NCBI GenBank assembly: GCA_031418715.1
Contig: JANOJL010000031.1
Coordinates: 124,001-188,000, forward strand
Reading direction: 5' to 3'
Length of the DNA: 64,000 bases
Origin: JANMDU01 sp031418715
Lineage (GTDB): Bacteria > Pseudomonadota > Gammaproteobacteria > Burkholderiales > Burkholderiaceae_C
How positions within the stretch are numbered: the stretch's first letter is position 1; each line of letters begins with the position of its first letter. This document shows, piece by piece, positions 52,574 through 61,709 of this stretch. Position numbers and translations under genes: made by a program. The notes beneath the pieces were generated by a model. The model worked only from the letters and a program-made list of their open reading frames with translations, was not told the DNA's origin and made no database searches.

Positions 52574-54188
52574 ATGGTGCTCAGACTCTGGATTCTTGGA
52601 TGGTTGTTCTGCCTTGCATCAAGCGCAACTTTCATGGGTGTAAACGGATTCACCTCCCACTGCCTTTGAGGCTGGCCTGACCCCTTTGCCTAGCGAATGG
52701 AGCGTAATGCGGCCAGAGCATGATGGGCGCGCATGGTATCGCATCCGCTTTGACTCGACACCGACTGACTTGACCGCTGTGCTGATTGAGCGCGCCTGCA
52801 CGAATGCACACATCTGGCTCAATGGCAGCCTGATCAGCTCAAACGGAACGCTGCGAGAACCGATCACCCGCCATTGCTATCACCCGTATTGGGTGGCATT
52901 GCCAGGGCAGTTGCTGAAAAGCGAAGGCAATGTGCTGGATATTCAAGTGGCGGGCTATGCTTTTGCCCACGTCGCCGCTCGCCAGCGCCATGCAGGGCTG
53001 TCGCAGATATGGATTGGCCCGCAGCAAGAGCTGAGGGATCGCGATGACAGCCAATATTTTTGGAATATCACGATTGCGCAAATCATAGGTGTTTCGCTGG
53101 CGGTGTTTGGCATGGTGATGCTGATGCTGGTGCTATTTGCATTGCGCAAACAAGATCGGTACTTCCTTTATTTTGGCTTGACGATGATCGGCTGGGCATT
53201 GCTGGGCATACGTCTGTATTGGGTGCATATGCCCGTGCCGGGTTGGGCCAGTGAGGTATTGATCGTCAGCTTGTTTCCACCCGTCGTGGCGTGTGCGATT
53301 CAGTTTTTGATGCATTATGTGCGTCAGCCCAACAGCATCGTGACGCGCTTGTTGATGCTTCAAGCACTTGCTGTTGCCGTCATCTTGCTGCTGATGGGCG
53401 TCGATTGGATTTTCAAGCTGGGCAGCATCGTGTTTACTTTGTTGGCTTTGGAGTTCATTGCCGCCTTGATCTATGCAGGTTGGCATGCTTGGCGGCTCAT
53501 GCGAACGGATTTTTGGGTGATCGGAAGTGCCTTGCTGGGCGCTATCACTCACTCGCAGTGAACGAATGACACAAGAGCTGGAGCAGCGCGTGGCTGAGAA
53601 AGGGCGTGAAATCCAAGACAGCTATGAACAAATCAGTCTGTTGCGTGCCAATCAAGCCGCCCAACTAGAGCGCCACCGCATCGCTGCCGATCTGCATGAC
53701 GATTTGGGTGCCAAACTGCTCACCATCATCCACAGCGAGAGCGCCCAATTGCACCAAGAAGGTCGTCCCAGTGCAGCCAACATGGCTCGCCAGGCTTTGG
53801 ATGAAATGCGCTTGTCGGTGCGTGGCCTCACTGCGCAAGCCATGCCGACACACCGCCTGAGCAATTGAGCTTGGGCGCACGCACGCAGGTACAACTCACG
53901 CGCATATTGCGCGAAGCGCTGTCAAATGTGATTCGCCACGCCAACGCGCAGCATTGCGAAATACATATCCTGATCGATGCCAGCATGATCGAGCTGCGTA
54001 TTGATGACGATGGCCGTGGTTTGCCAGATCCAGCGCAGGCAGCACGGGGGCATGGTTTGAACAATATTGAGCGTCGCGTACGCAACTTAGGCGGACAACA
54101 TCAATATGGCCGTAGCGCCTTGGGCGGGGCGAGTGTCAAAGTGTGCGTGCCGCTGGGCAACGATTCGAAACCCATACCTTTGCAATAG
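52574..54188 (+). pseudogene. disrupted sensor histidine kinase (NarX/7TM type)
   Basis: Pieces in order: signal peptide VLRLWILGWLFCLASSATF (52574); an extracellular jelly-roll and several membrane segments (52686-53561); a coiled coil with the HisKA_3 site RHRIAADLHDDLG (from about 53567); and an HATPase domain REALSNVIRHANA...DDDGRGLP (53865-54188). Frame changes or stops break it at about 52670, 53560 and 53865, and parts of TM7 and the DHp-ATPase linker appear deleted. The downstream response regulator is intact. Confidence 0.85.
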
Positions 54189-54197
54189 GAGCACTTG

Positions 54198-54857
54198 ATG
54201 CAAAACGTCTTGATCGTTGAAGATATGCCCGAAATTCGGTATTGGCTTGGCCAAACGGCGCAGCAAGCGTTTCCACAGCTGAAGATCTGCGCGGTGAGCC
54301 ACGTGCGAGAGGCTTTGAGTCAGATCAAAGCGCAAACATTTGATTTGGCATTGGTCGATTTGAGCTTGCCGGATGGTGATGGCGTGCAGGTGCTTCTTGC
54401 GCTGCGTGAGCAGCAGTCTAGCGCACTTAGTGTTGTCGTGACTATCCATGACGACGACGAACATCTCTTCCCTGCGCTCCAAGCGGGCGCTTTTGGCTAT
54501 TTGCTCAAAGACCAGCCGCAGGAGTTGCTCGTGGCGCAGCTCTTGCGCATCACACAAGGCGAGCCACCACTTTCGCCTGCGATCGCGCGGCGCGTATTGG
54601 GATATTTCGCGCAAGCGCAAACCCGGCGTGCGCAAAGTATGCAAGCACTGGAAGGGCAGATTGCTCTATTCAGCCGAGAAGACGATGTGCTGCTGCGCGT
54701 CTCTAAGGGCTTCACCTTGCCGGAGATTGCTAGCCAGCTCGGTATATCGCGGCATACGGTGGCCGACCACGTCAAGCAGATTTATCGCAAGCTCGGCGTC
54801 TCTTCACGGGCTGAAGCCGCCCTAGAAGCCATGCGACGCGGCATGATCCGGTCTTGA
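54198..54857 (+). CDS. NarL/FixJ-family response regulator
   Basis: A 219-aa protein. The receiver domain carries phospho-acceptor Asp in LVDLSLPDGDG and Lys in LLKDQP; a LuxR-type helix-turn-helix forms the C-terminus (FTLPEIASQLGISRHTVADH). AGGAG lies 7 bases before the ATG. It would have been the partner of the now broken kinase upstream, so it is probably an orphan. Convergent with the EamA gene. Confidence 0.9.
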   Translation: MQNVLIVEDMPEIRYWLGQTAQQAFPQLKICAVSHVREALSQIKAQTFDLALVDLSLPDGDGVQVLLALREQQSSALSVVVTIHDDDEHLFPALQAGAFGYLLKDQPQELLVAQLLRITQGEPPLSPAIARRVLGYFAQAQTRRAQSMQALEGQIALFSREDDVLLRVSKGFTLPEIASQLGISRHTVADHVKQIYRKLGVSSRAEAALEAMRRGMIRS

Positions 54858-54887
54858 TAGTGCACAAGAAGTGTCAGCTGATCCGCA

Positions 54888-55769
54888 TCAACCCAAGGCA
54901 AGTGCCATCACACCCGCTGCAATGCAGCAAGCACCCAAAATCCGCAACCCGCGATCACTCTCGCCGAGCAATTGACCGCCAATCAAAGCGGCAAACAGCA
55001 TACTCACCTCCCGCGCAGGCGCCACATGGCTCACAGGTGCGATCTTTATCGCATAGAGCACGAGCACATAGGCAATTGGGCTAAAAATGCCCACAACAGC
55101 GGCGTATTTCCATTGCAACTTCCAAAGTCGCTTGGCCTCTGGCACATCGCGCAACACAGCCACTGAGCTATACGGCATGCGCAGCACATTGCACCAGTAG
55201 TCAAACAATATCGGCGAGATCGCCAGCACCTTCACCGCCCAAGCATCCAGGATGGTGTAGCAAGCGATCAGAGTACCGGTGAGTGCGCCCCAGAAGATAC
55301 CCGTCTTGATGCGTTCACGCTTGGTGGGATCGTGCGCTGCGCGAAAGAGGGCGGGGCCACCCGCTACCAAAAATACACCAATCACCACGCCTGCAATGCC
55401 TAGCGCACCAAATGCCGAGAGCTGCTCGCCAAACACTATGACCGCTACACCGGATGAGAGCAAAGGCCCACTGCCTCGTGCCACTGGATACACCACTGTT
55501 AAATCACTCTTACGATAACCCGTGAGCAGGCAAATGAAATACAGCCAATGCACAAAGCCGCTCACGGCCATCGCCGTCCACTCCACCCAGCCCCAAGTGG
55601 GCACCACTTTCCAGCCCAGCCAAATACACAGTGGCGACCAGACGACAAACATGATCACCGCTGAGAAAAATGTGAAGCGTACATCGCCGCCAGCCTTCTT
55701 GGCGGCGATATTCCACAGCGCGTGAATCAGCGCACCAGTGAGCACCAGAAACAAGGCGGCTAAGGGCAT
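54888..55769 (-). CDS. EamA/DMT-family transporter
   Basis: A 293-aa protein with about ten hydrophobic segments in two EamA repeats (LIHALWNIAAKKAGG, VYPVARGSGPLLSSG; APAREVSMLFAALIGGQLLG). Substrate unknown. It starts 12 bases after the rhodanese gene stop on the same strand and may share its transcript. Confidence 0.88.
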   Translation of the reverse strand: MPLAALFLVLTGALIHALWNIAAKKAGGDVRFTFFSAVIMFVVWSPLCIWLGWKVVPTWGWVEWTAMAVSGFVHWLYFICLLTGYRKSDLTVVYPVARGSGPLLSSGVAVIVFGEQLSAFGALGIAGVVIGVFLVAGGPALFRAAHDPTKRERIKTGIFWGALTGTLIACYTILDAWAVKVLAISPILFDYWCNVLRMPYSSVAVLRDVPEAKRLWKLQWKYAAVVGIFSPIAYVLVLYAIKIAPVSHVAPAREVSMLFAALIGGQLLGESDRGLRILGACCIAAGVMALALG

Positions 55770-55781
55770 CGCATCAGCATC

Positions 55782-56210
55782 TTAGGGCTTGGGTGGAACG
55801 ACCATCGGCCAGCCGCGTTTGGCCCAGTCGCTCATGCCCCCATGCACAAAGCGCAGATGCGCGTAAGTCTGCTCACCCAGCTGCCTGCGCAGCGCGCGCA
55901 GCGTGGCGCTGGAGCGATTTTGTGTGCGACAGATCAGCAGCACGGGCTTGGCAGGATCAAGAGGAATTTCGCGCACGCGCTGGGACAGTTGACTCATGGG
56001 CAAGAGCTTCGCGCCAGCAGCCACGCCAGAGGCATGCTCTTCACTCTCGCGGATATCAATAAGCACGGCCGCGCCTGCTTCATGCAAGCGGCGAGCTTCT
56101 TCCAAAGTGACTTGCTCATTGGCAGTGCCAGTTTGTGCGAATGCGAGCGCCCAAGCAAAAGGGCTGCAAAGAGCAGCCCCGTATGCTAACCAAGACCGCC
56201 TTTGCATCAA
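55782..56210 (-). CDS. exported single-domain rhodanese
   Basis: A 142-aa protein with an N-terminal signal peptide (SWLAYGAALCSPFAWALAFA) and one rhodanese domain with active Cys in LLICRTQNRSS. A periplasmic sulfane-sulfur carrier or sulfurtransferase is likely. Its start overlaps the BLUF gene stop by 4 bases (ATGA), so the two are translationally coupled. Confidence 0.87.
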   Translation of the reverse strand: MMQRRSWLAYGAALCSPFAWALAFAQTGTANEQVTLEEARRLHEAGAAVLIDIRESEEHASGVAAGAKLLPMSQLSQRVREIPLDPAKPVLLICRTQNRSSATLRALRRQLGEQTYAHLRFVHGGMSDWAKRGWPMVVPPKP

Positions 56211-56632
56211 GCACGCCCGATGATGCTGGCCGTGGCCATCAGTTCTTCTAGCAAGGCCAGTGATACCTTTCCACTTACCGAGTAAGGATCGAGCTCAGGG
56301 CTTTCAGAATACTTGAGCACGATCGAGGTGTTGAGTTTGGCTAGGTTGACCTGACCCATCGTCCAACCGCCGAAACGGCGCTCTGTGATTTCTTCAAAAT
56401 CAAGCAACACCACATCTTTGTGGCGCTTGTCTTTGCAAATGTGGTTGTACAACTCGCTCACTTGGCCTCTGCCGCCCTCGATGGCTTGCAAGAAGATGCC
56501 CGCGCCGTAGCACAAGATACCGGTGATGCCCAGCGCAGGATTGTGTTTGCGCGAATCAGACAAGATGCCGTCAATCACTTCGGGCTTGGAGGGGTCAGCC
56601 AAGCGGCTGACATACAGGAGACGAACCAACAT
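56207..56632 (-). CDS. BLUF-domain blue-light receptor
   Basis: A 141-aa protein. The BLUF fold uses FAD, and the light-switch residues are present: Tyr7, Asn31, Gln49, Trp90 and Met92. A C-terminal helical tail of about 45 residues has no output domain, so it is a short BLUF that signals through a partner. It lies between folE and an exported rhodanese gene, with a 21-base gap to folE. Confidence 0.92.
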   Translation of the reverse strand: MLVRLLYVSRLADPSKPEVIDGILSDSRKHNPALGITGILCYGAGIFLQAIEGGRGQVSELYNHICKDKRHKDVVLLDFEEITERRFGGWTMGQVNLAKLNTSIVLKYSESPELDPYSVSGKVSLALLEELMATASIIGRA

Positions 56633-56653
56633 GATGTTTACCTTATTATTTCT

Positions 56654-57385
56654 TTATTTACCAGAAGGATCGCGCGGAATCAGCGAGAGGAATTCGCGGC
56701 GCAGATTCGCATCTTTCAAGAAGCAGCCACGCATCACCGAATTGATCATGCGAGAATCCATGTCTTTTACGCCGCGCCACGACATGCAGTAATGCGTTGC
56801 CTCCATCACGATGGCCATGCCATCGGGTTGGGTTTTTTGTTGAATCAAATCAGCCAGTTGCACCACGGCTTCTTCTTGAATCTGTGGGCGATTCATGATC
56901 CATTCGGCCATGCGAGCGTATTTAGACAAACCGATCACATTGGTGTGCTCGTTGGGCATCACGCCAATCCACACCTTGCCAATCACCGGGCAAAAATGGT
57001 GGCTGCAGGCGCTGCGCACAGTGATGGGGCCGACGATCATCAGCTCGTTCAAATGCTCGGCGTTGGGGAATTCGGTCACTTCCGGGCCCGTCACATAGCG
57101 GCCTTTGAAGACTTCGTTCAAATACATCTTGGCCACGCGGCGAGCGGTGTTGCCGGTGTTGTGATCGTTCACAGTGTCGATCACCAAGCTCTCGAGCACG
57201 CCTTGCATCTTGATCTCGACTTCATCAAGCAACGCGGCTAGATCGCCTGGCTGGATGAATTCGGCAATGTTGTCATTCGCGTGAAAGCGTTTTTTAGCGG
57301 CTTTCACGCGTTCACGGATTTTGACAGACATGGGGACGCCTTCCGCGCTCACATCTGTTTTTGGGGTGGATGGTTCTGTTTTCAT
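56654..57385 (-). CDS. folE: GTP cyclohydrolase I
   Basis: Makes 7,8-dihydroneopterin triphosphate for folate. 243 aa with TGPEVTEFPNAEHLNELMIV, zinc-binding SACSHHFCP and GLSKYARM, and the C-terminal ATHYCMSWRGVKD. The second ATG was chosen because AGGA is 8 bases upstream. The last N-terminal 20 residues are not conserved. Upstream lies a dispersed repeat. Confidence 0.95.
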   Translation of the reverse strand: MKTEPSTPKTDVSAEGVPMSVKIRERVKAAKKRFHANDNIAEFIQPGDLAALLDEVEIKMQGVLESLVIDTVNDHNTGNTARRVAKMYLNEVFKGRYVTGPEVTEFPNAEHLNELMIVGPITVRSACSHHFCPVIGKVWIGVMPNEHTNVIGLSKYARMAEWIMNRPQIQEEAVVQLADLIQQKTQPDGMAIVMEATHYCMSWRGVKDMDSRMINSVMRGCFLKDANLRREFLSLIPRDPSGK

Positions 57386-57409
57386 AAGCATCCTAAATGA
57401 TAGCGCATC

Positions 57410-57477
57410 TAAATTTTTAGGGTTTTTGGTACTTTACCGTTATAGAACGTGCATAAGTTGCTATCATTTCAATAGCG
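57410..57477 (-). repeat. dispersed repeat between folE and a clsB-like gene
   Basis: AAATTTTTAGGGTTTTTGG, TACCGTTATAGAAC, GTGCATAAG, TTGCTATCATTTCAATAGC. The right palindrome arm contains the stop codon (TAT TGA) of the clsB-like gene. Confidence 0.75.
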
Positions 57478-58716
57478 TCGACCAGTGATTGACAACATCA
57501 ACCGCATCAAACCAAACGCCACACGATCCAAAATGCGCTGTAGCAGGGGTCGATTGGTAAATTCTTCTAAGTCCACTCTTCTGCCGCCTTGCGTCATGCC
57601 TAGCAAGAGCTGCGCACGCAAACCAAGTGCAAACTGGGTGTCAAGCACCACCACATTCGCTTCGCGAGCGAGCAGCAAGCTCAAGGGATCGAGGTTGGAT
57701 GAACCCACTGTCGCCCAAGCCCTCGGGGAGTCTGCATCCACCACAGCTACTTTGGCATGCAAAAAGCTCACGGCATATTCATGAATCTCAATGTCTGCTT
57801 TGAGTAAAACTTCATACACGGGACGCGCCGCATGGTATTGCATGAAATACTCATACCGCCCTTGCAGCAGGAGTTTGACCTTCACGCCGCGCTGGGCTGC
57901 ATTGAGCAAGGCGCGGCGTAATTTTCCGCCAGGCAAAAAATAAGCATTGGCGATGATGATCTCTTGCCGCGCTTCGCCAATGGCTTTGAGATAGGATTTT
58001 TCGATGCGCTTTCGGTTGCGCACATTGTCTCTCAGCAGCAGTGCGGCTCTGGCGAGCGCATCATCAGCATGCACAAAAGAGCTCATGATGGATGCTTGAT
58101 TTTTCGATGCGATTTTTAATTCCCGTGAGCGGTTCCAGCTGTCCAGTGCCGCTTGCAGTTCGCGTTGCTTGAGTTGGCGATACACGCGCTGGCGAAGCCA
58201 GAGGCTTTGTGTCGCGCTATAAATATCTTGCACCAAAGGGCCTTGAACGCGCACGGCAAAATCAAATCGCGGCAGCGAGAGCGCACCGTGATTGGGATCG
58301 TGATGGTCATCCAAAATATTGATGCCACCGCAAAAACCCACCGCCTGATCCGTGCCCCCATCGACCACGCAAAGCTTGCGATGCAACCTGCGCCAGCGGC
58401 TCGGAATCAGCAAGCCCAGTTTGCCCAGGGGGTTATAAACATGCCATTGCACGCCGGCTTGATTGAAGCGATGGATCCAGTCTGTAGGCAGATGCTCCGT
58501 TCCCGCGCCGTCTACCAGCAGATGCACGCGCACGCCTCGCTCGGCAGTGCGAATCAGGCTTTCCGCTACGCGTTGGCTGTTGGCAGAAAAGTCAAAAATG
58601 TAGGTCTCCAGCCGAACTTCAACCAGCGCCGCATCCATCGCTAGCGCAAGTTCCGCGAAATACTGCGCACTGCCTTGCAGCAAGCGAATCTGGTGACCGT
58701 CTTTGAACTGCGGCAT
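57469..58716 (-). CDS. clsB: phospholipase D-family cardiolipin synthase B-like protein
   Basis: A 415-aa protein with two HKD motifs, HRKLCVVDGG near residue 120 and HAKVAVVDADSPRAWATVGS in the C-terminal half, and no N-terminal membrane segments, as in ClsB. It should transfer phosphatidyl groups to make cardiolipin or phosphatidylglycerol. Its ATG overlaps the EEP gene stop by one base (TGATG). Its last codon and stop lie in a dispersed repeat. Confidence 0.87.
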   Translation of the reverse strand: MPQFKDGHQIRLLQGSAQYFAELALAMDAALVEVRLETYIFDFSANSQRVAESLIRTAERGVRVHLLVDGAGTEHLPTDWIHRFNQAGVQWHVYNPLGKLGLLIPSRWRRLHRKLCVVDGGTDQAVGFCGGINILDDHHDPNHGALSLPRFDFAVRVQGPLVQDIYSATQSLWLRQRVYRQLKQRELQAALDSWNRSRELKIASKNQASIMSSFVHADDALARAALLLRDNVRNRKRIEKSYLKAIGEARQEIIIANAYFLPGGKLRRALLNAAQRGVKVKLLLQGRYEYFMQYHAARPVYEVLLKADIEIHEYAVSFLHAKVAVVDADSPRAWATVGSSNLDPLSLLLAREANVVVLDTQFALGLRAQLLLGMTQGGRRVDLEEFTNRPLLQRILDRVAFGLMRLMLSITGRRY

Positions 58717-59516
58717 CAGAGTTGTACTTCCACAATCAGCGGCAAATGATCAGACATCCGCGCCCACTCAGGCTCTTTCGGCACATGGGTTGAGATGATG
58801 CTGGCATGCCGGGTGAACACATGATCAAGTTGCAGCATTGGCAGGCGGGAGGGAAAGGTGGCATGACCTCGCAGAGCATGCAACATTTTGGGTACTCTGG
58901 CACTGCTCTTTTGTACGCCATTACCGTTGTCATTACCATTGCTATGACCCAGTGCCGTTTGCGCCCAGCGCACCGGTGCAATCGGCGAATTGAAGTCTCC
59001 CGCCACGATGAGCGCCTCTTTCTTGGGGATATCGCGTTCAATGTAGCTTGAAAGCTGAGTCATTTGCCTCTGGCGACTGGCAGCAATCAAGCCTAAATGC
59101 ACCACGATCACATGCACCCTTTTTTCTTGAATTTGCAAGGTCGCATGCAACAAGCCACGCTGCTCAAAGCGATGGTCACTCATGTCTTCATGTGCATCGC
59201 CAATGACTGGGTGGCGAGAGAGTAGAGCATTGCCGTGCTCGCCATCTTTTGTAAACGCATTTGTGCGGTACACCGCTTCATAGCCGCTTGGCGCAAGAAA
59301 ATCAGCTTGCGGCAATTGCGGCCATTGCGCGAAATGTGCGGCTTCCTTGTGATTGATGCGCCGCACTTCTTGCAAACAAATCACATCTGCGTTGAGCTTG
59401 GCCACCGCCGTTTGCATCGCATGAATCTCTAATCGTTTGCGCAGCCCAAGGCCACGCACACCTTTGTGAATATTCCAAGTGACGACGCGCAGCGTGTTGG
59501 CAGTATGAGGATGCAT
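58716..59516 (-). CDS. endonuclease/exonuclease/phosphatase family protein
   Basis: A 266-aa EEP-fold metal-dependent hydrolase. Motifs: VTWNIHKGVRGLG, VICLQEVRR, ALIVAGDFNSP and the closing SDHLPLIVEV. Similar genes stand beside clsB in E. coli (ybhP), and the pair is translationally coupled here. Substrate (lipid or nucleic acid) not known. Confidence 0.88.
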   Translation of the reverse strand: MHPHTANTLRVVTWNIHKGVRGLGLRKRLEIHAMQTAVAKLNADVICLQEVRRINHKEAAHFAQWPQLPQADFLAPSGYEAVYRTNAFTKDGEHGNALLSRHPVIGDAHEDMSDHRFEQRGLLHATLQIQEKRVHVIVVHLGLIAASRQRQMTQLSSYIERDIPKKEALIVAGDFNSPIAPVRWAQTALGHSNGNDNGNGVQKSSARVPKMLHALRGHATFPSRLPMLQLDHVFTRHASIISTHVPKEPEWARMSDHLPLIVEVQL

Positions 59517-59662
59517 CAGCCTATTGTAGAAAGCCGCATCTGCAATAGCGTATCGCGTTAAATTTTTTTCACAAAAAGATCAATCTATTGATACAGTCCA
59601 ACAAAATCAACTGAGGACTCTGTTGCTTGACTTGATCTCTCGCATCTGTCTATCAGTATGAC

Positions 59663-60574
59663 TTAATACAGCTGCGGAACGTGCATGCTCTCGGGCACTG
59701 GATGGCGCGAGTATTCTGGGTTGCGGACTCGTTCTGGCAAATGCACAGGCTCATGTTCGACTTCGGTGTAGGGTACTTGGCTGAGCAAATGGGCAATACA
59801 GTTGAGTCGAGCCCTCTTTTTATCAACCGCTTGTACAACCCACCATGGAGAATCTGGATTATGCGTTCGCTCCAACATTTCTTCTTTTGCAGCGGTGTAG
59901 TCTTCCCAGCGGCGACGTGACTCCAAATCCATTGGGCTGAGCTTCCATTGCTTGAGCGGATCATGAATGCGCGACATGAATCTTGCATGCTGCTCTTCGT
60001 CGCTGATGGAAAACCAATACTTCACCAACTGAATCCCGTTTCTGACCAGCATCTTTTCAAATTCGGGCACAGTGGTAAAAAATTCTTCCAATTGATCATC
60101 ACTGCAAAAGCCCATCACACGCTCCACACCAGCGCGGTTGTACCAGCTGCGATCAAAAAGCACGATCTCGCCAGCAGCTGGCAAATGCGAAACATATCGC
60201 TGGAAATACCATTGAGTACGCTCACGGTCGTTGGGCGCTGGTAGTGCGGCAACACGGCAGACGCGTGGATTCAGGCGTTGGGTAATGCGTTTTATCGCGC
60301 CGCCCTTGCCAGCAGAATCGCGTCCCTCAAAGATCACCACGATACGATGCTTGGTGCTCACGACCCAATCTTGCAGCTTCACCAGCTCGCCTTGCAAGCG
60401 GAAGAGCTCACGAAAATAGTGTTGCCGCGCGGCCTTGGCTTCAGCCGTAGCGTGGCTCGGGTCGTCAGGCGAGCGGTCATCTAACTCCATTTCCAATTCT
60501 TCGTCGTAGCTGTCGGCCAGCTCTTCTCGCAGACGCGCCATCATGATTTCTTCAGCACTGATATCGGACTTCAT
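59663..60574 (-). CDS. ppk2: polyphosphate kinase 2
   Basis: A 303-aa PPK2 class I-type kinase transferring phosphate between polyphosphate and nucleotides. Walker A FEGRDSAGKGGAIKR, lid/Walker B region LFDRSWYNRAGVERVMGF, and the PPK2 stretch KYWFSISDEEQHARF. An acidic N-terminal 50 residues precede the domain. A PHO-box-like site lies 47 bases upstream. 59517-59662 shows no gene. Confidence 0.92.
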   Translation of the reverse strand: MKSDISAEEIMMARLREELADSYDEELEMELDDRSPDDPSHATAEAKAARQHYFRELFRLQGELVKLQDWVVSTKHRIVVIFEGRDSAGKGGAIKRITQRLNPRVCRVAALPAPNDRERTQWYFQRYVSHLPAAGEIVLFDRSWYNRAGVERVMGFCSDDQLEEFFTTVPEFEKMLVRNGIQLVKYWFSISDEEQHARFMSRIHDPLKQWKLSPMDLESRRRWEDYTAAKEEMLERTHNPDSPWWVVQAVDKKRARLNCIAHLLSQVPYTEVEHEPVHLPERVRNPEYSRHPVPESMHVPQLY

Positions 60575-60620
60575 GGATTAATTTCGCGTTTAATGACAAG
60601 GGAATAGCACGATGTCACAT

Positions 60621-60642
60621 TATTGTGACGATTTCGTGACAT
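60621..60642 (-). promoter_or_regulatory. PHO-box-like site before ppk2
   Basis: On the minus strand: ATGTCAC GAAA TCGTCAC, two 7-base half-sites 11 bases apart, followed by AATA and a third, weaker ATGTGAC. Consistent with PhoB binding at a ppk2 promoter. Confidence 0.6.
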
Positions 60643-60696
60643 GTCATCTATGGGCTTTTTCCTTGTGGGGGCAAGCAAAAATACAACGACTTCAAA

Positions 60697-60725
60697 CTGT
60701 CATCAGTTCATTACACGCTTGTCAT
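60697..60725 (+). promoter_or_regulatory. possible PHO site before the plcP-like gene
   Basis: CTGTCAT at 60697 and TTGTCAT at 60719 are 22 bases (two helical turns) apart, 25 bases before the start codon. The middle half-site is weak, so this is a poorer match than the ppk2 site. Confidence 0.4.
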
Positions 60726-60749
60726 AAAAAGTACTTACTCTCCTTAGAC

Positions 60750-61709
60750 ATGAATACCCATCCTATCCATGCATTGATGACTCACCATTTGGTTCATCGA
60801 GAATCAATTGGAATGCCCGCTGGCGAGTTTGCGCCAAATGCGGTAGATAAGCAAGTTTCACCGCCAGACGATGACGATGAAGGCCACACACATGTGCGAT
60901 CCGTTTTTATTTCTGACATTCATCTGGGTACTGCAGGTTGCCAAGCGCATGCCCTGCTGGATTTTCTCCGAGTGACGCGCTGCGATTATCTGTATTTGGT
61001 GGGCGACATCGTGGACGGCTGGCAGCTGCGCAGGCGCTGGTTTTGGCCTCAATCTCACAACGATGTAATTCAAAAAATCTTGCGTGCGGCTCGCAAAGGC
61101 ACACATGTGGTCTTCGTGCCTGGCAATCATGATGAGTTCGCGCGGCGGTATGACGGCCATGAATTCGGTGGCATTGTGGTGATGCAAGAGTGCGTACATG
61201 TCACCGCAGATGGCAGGAAACTATGGGTGACGCATGGCGATTTGTTTGATGGCGTGATCCAGTGCGCGAAATGGTTGGCCTATCTGGGCGATCAAGCTTA
61301 TGAATTCACGCTTCGCTTGAACCGCACGCTCAACAGCATGCGTGCTCGCATGGGACTGCCCTATTGGTCACTCTCGCAGTATTTGAAACACAAGGTCAAA
61401 CGCGCTGTGAGCTATGTTTCTGATTTTGAAACCGCTGTCGCCCATGAAGCCAAGCGGCGTGGGCTGGACGGTGTGGTCTGTGGGCATATTCATCGCGCGG
61501 AGATGCGCGAGATTGAAGGCGTGTTGTATTGCAACGATGGTGACTGGGTGGAGAGCCTGACTGCCTTGGTTGAGCATGCGGATGGCCGTTTGGAATTGAT
61601 CGACTGGTCAACTCGATCAGGCGACGCTTATGCTGCGGGTAAGCTCATGAAATCAAAGGCATCCGCTGAGCCAGCTCGCGTTGCCGATTTGGAGGCAGTG
61701 ACTTCATGA
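60750..61709 (+). CDS. PlcP-like metallophosphoesterase
   Basis: A 319-aa calcineurin-fold enzyme. Motifs: SDIHLGT, GDIVDGW, PGNHDEFARR, THGDLFDG and CGHIHRAEM. Often annotated as UDP-2,3-diacylglucosamine diphosphatase-like. The coupled glycosyltransferase and PHO-like sites fit PlcP instead, which strips phospholipid headgroups to diacylglycerol during phosphate starvation (known in alphaproteobacteria; inferred here). The ATG at 60750 was chosen; the longer frame runs through the regulatory sites. Stop overlaps the next start (ATGA). Confidence 0.8.
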   Translation: MNTHPIHALMTHHLVHRESIGMPAGEFAPNAVDKQVSPPDDDDEGHTHVRSVFISDIHLGTAGCQAHALLDFLRVTRCDYLYLVGDIVDGWQLRRRWFWPQSHNDVIQKILRAARKGTHVVFVPGNHDEFARRYDGHEFGGIVVMQECVHVTADGRKLWVTHGDLFDGVIQCAKWLAYLGDQAYEFTLRLNRTLNSMRARMGLPYWSLSQYLKHKVKRAVSYVSDFETAVAHEAKRRGLDGVVCGHIHRAEMREIEGVLYCNDGDWVESLTALVEHADGRLELIDWSTRSGDAYAAGKLMKSKASAEPARVADLEAVTS

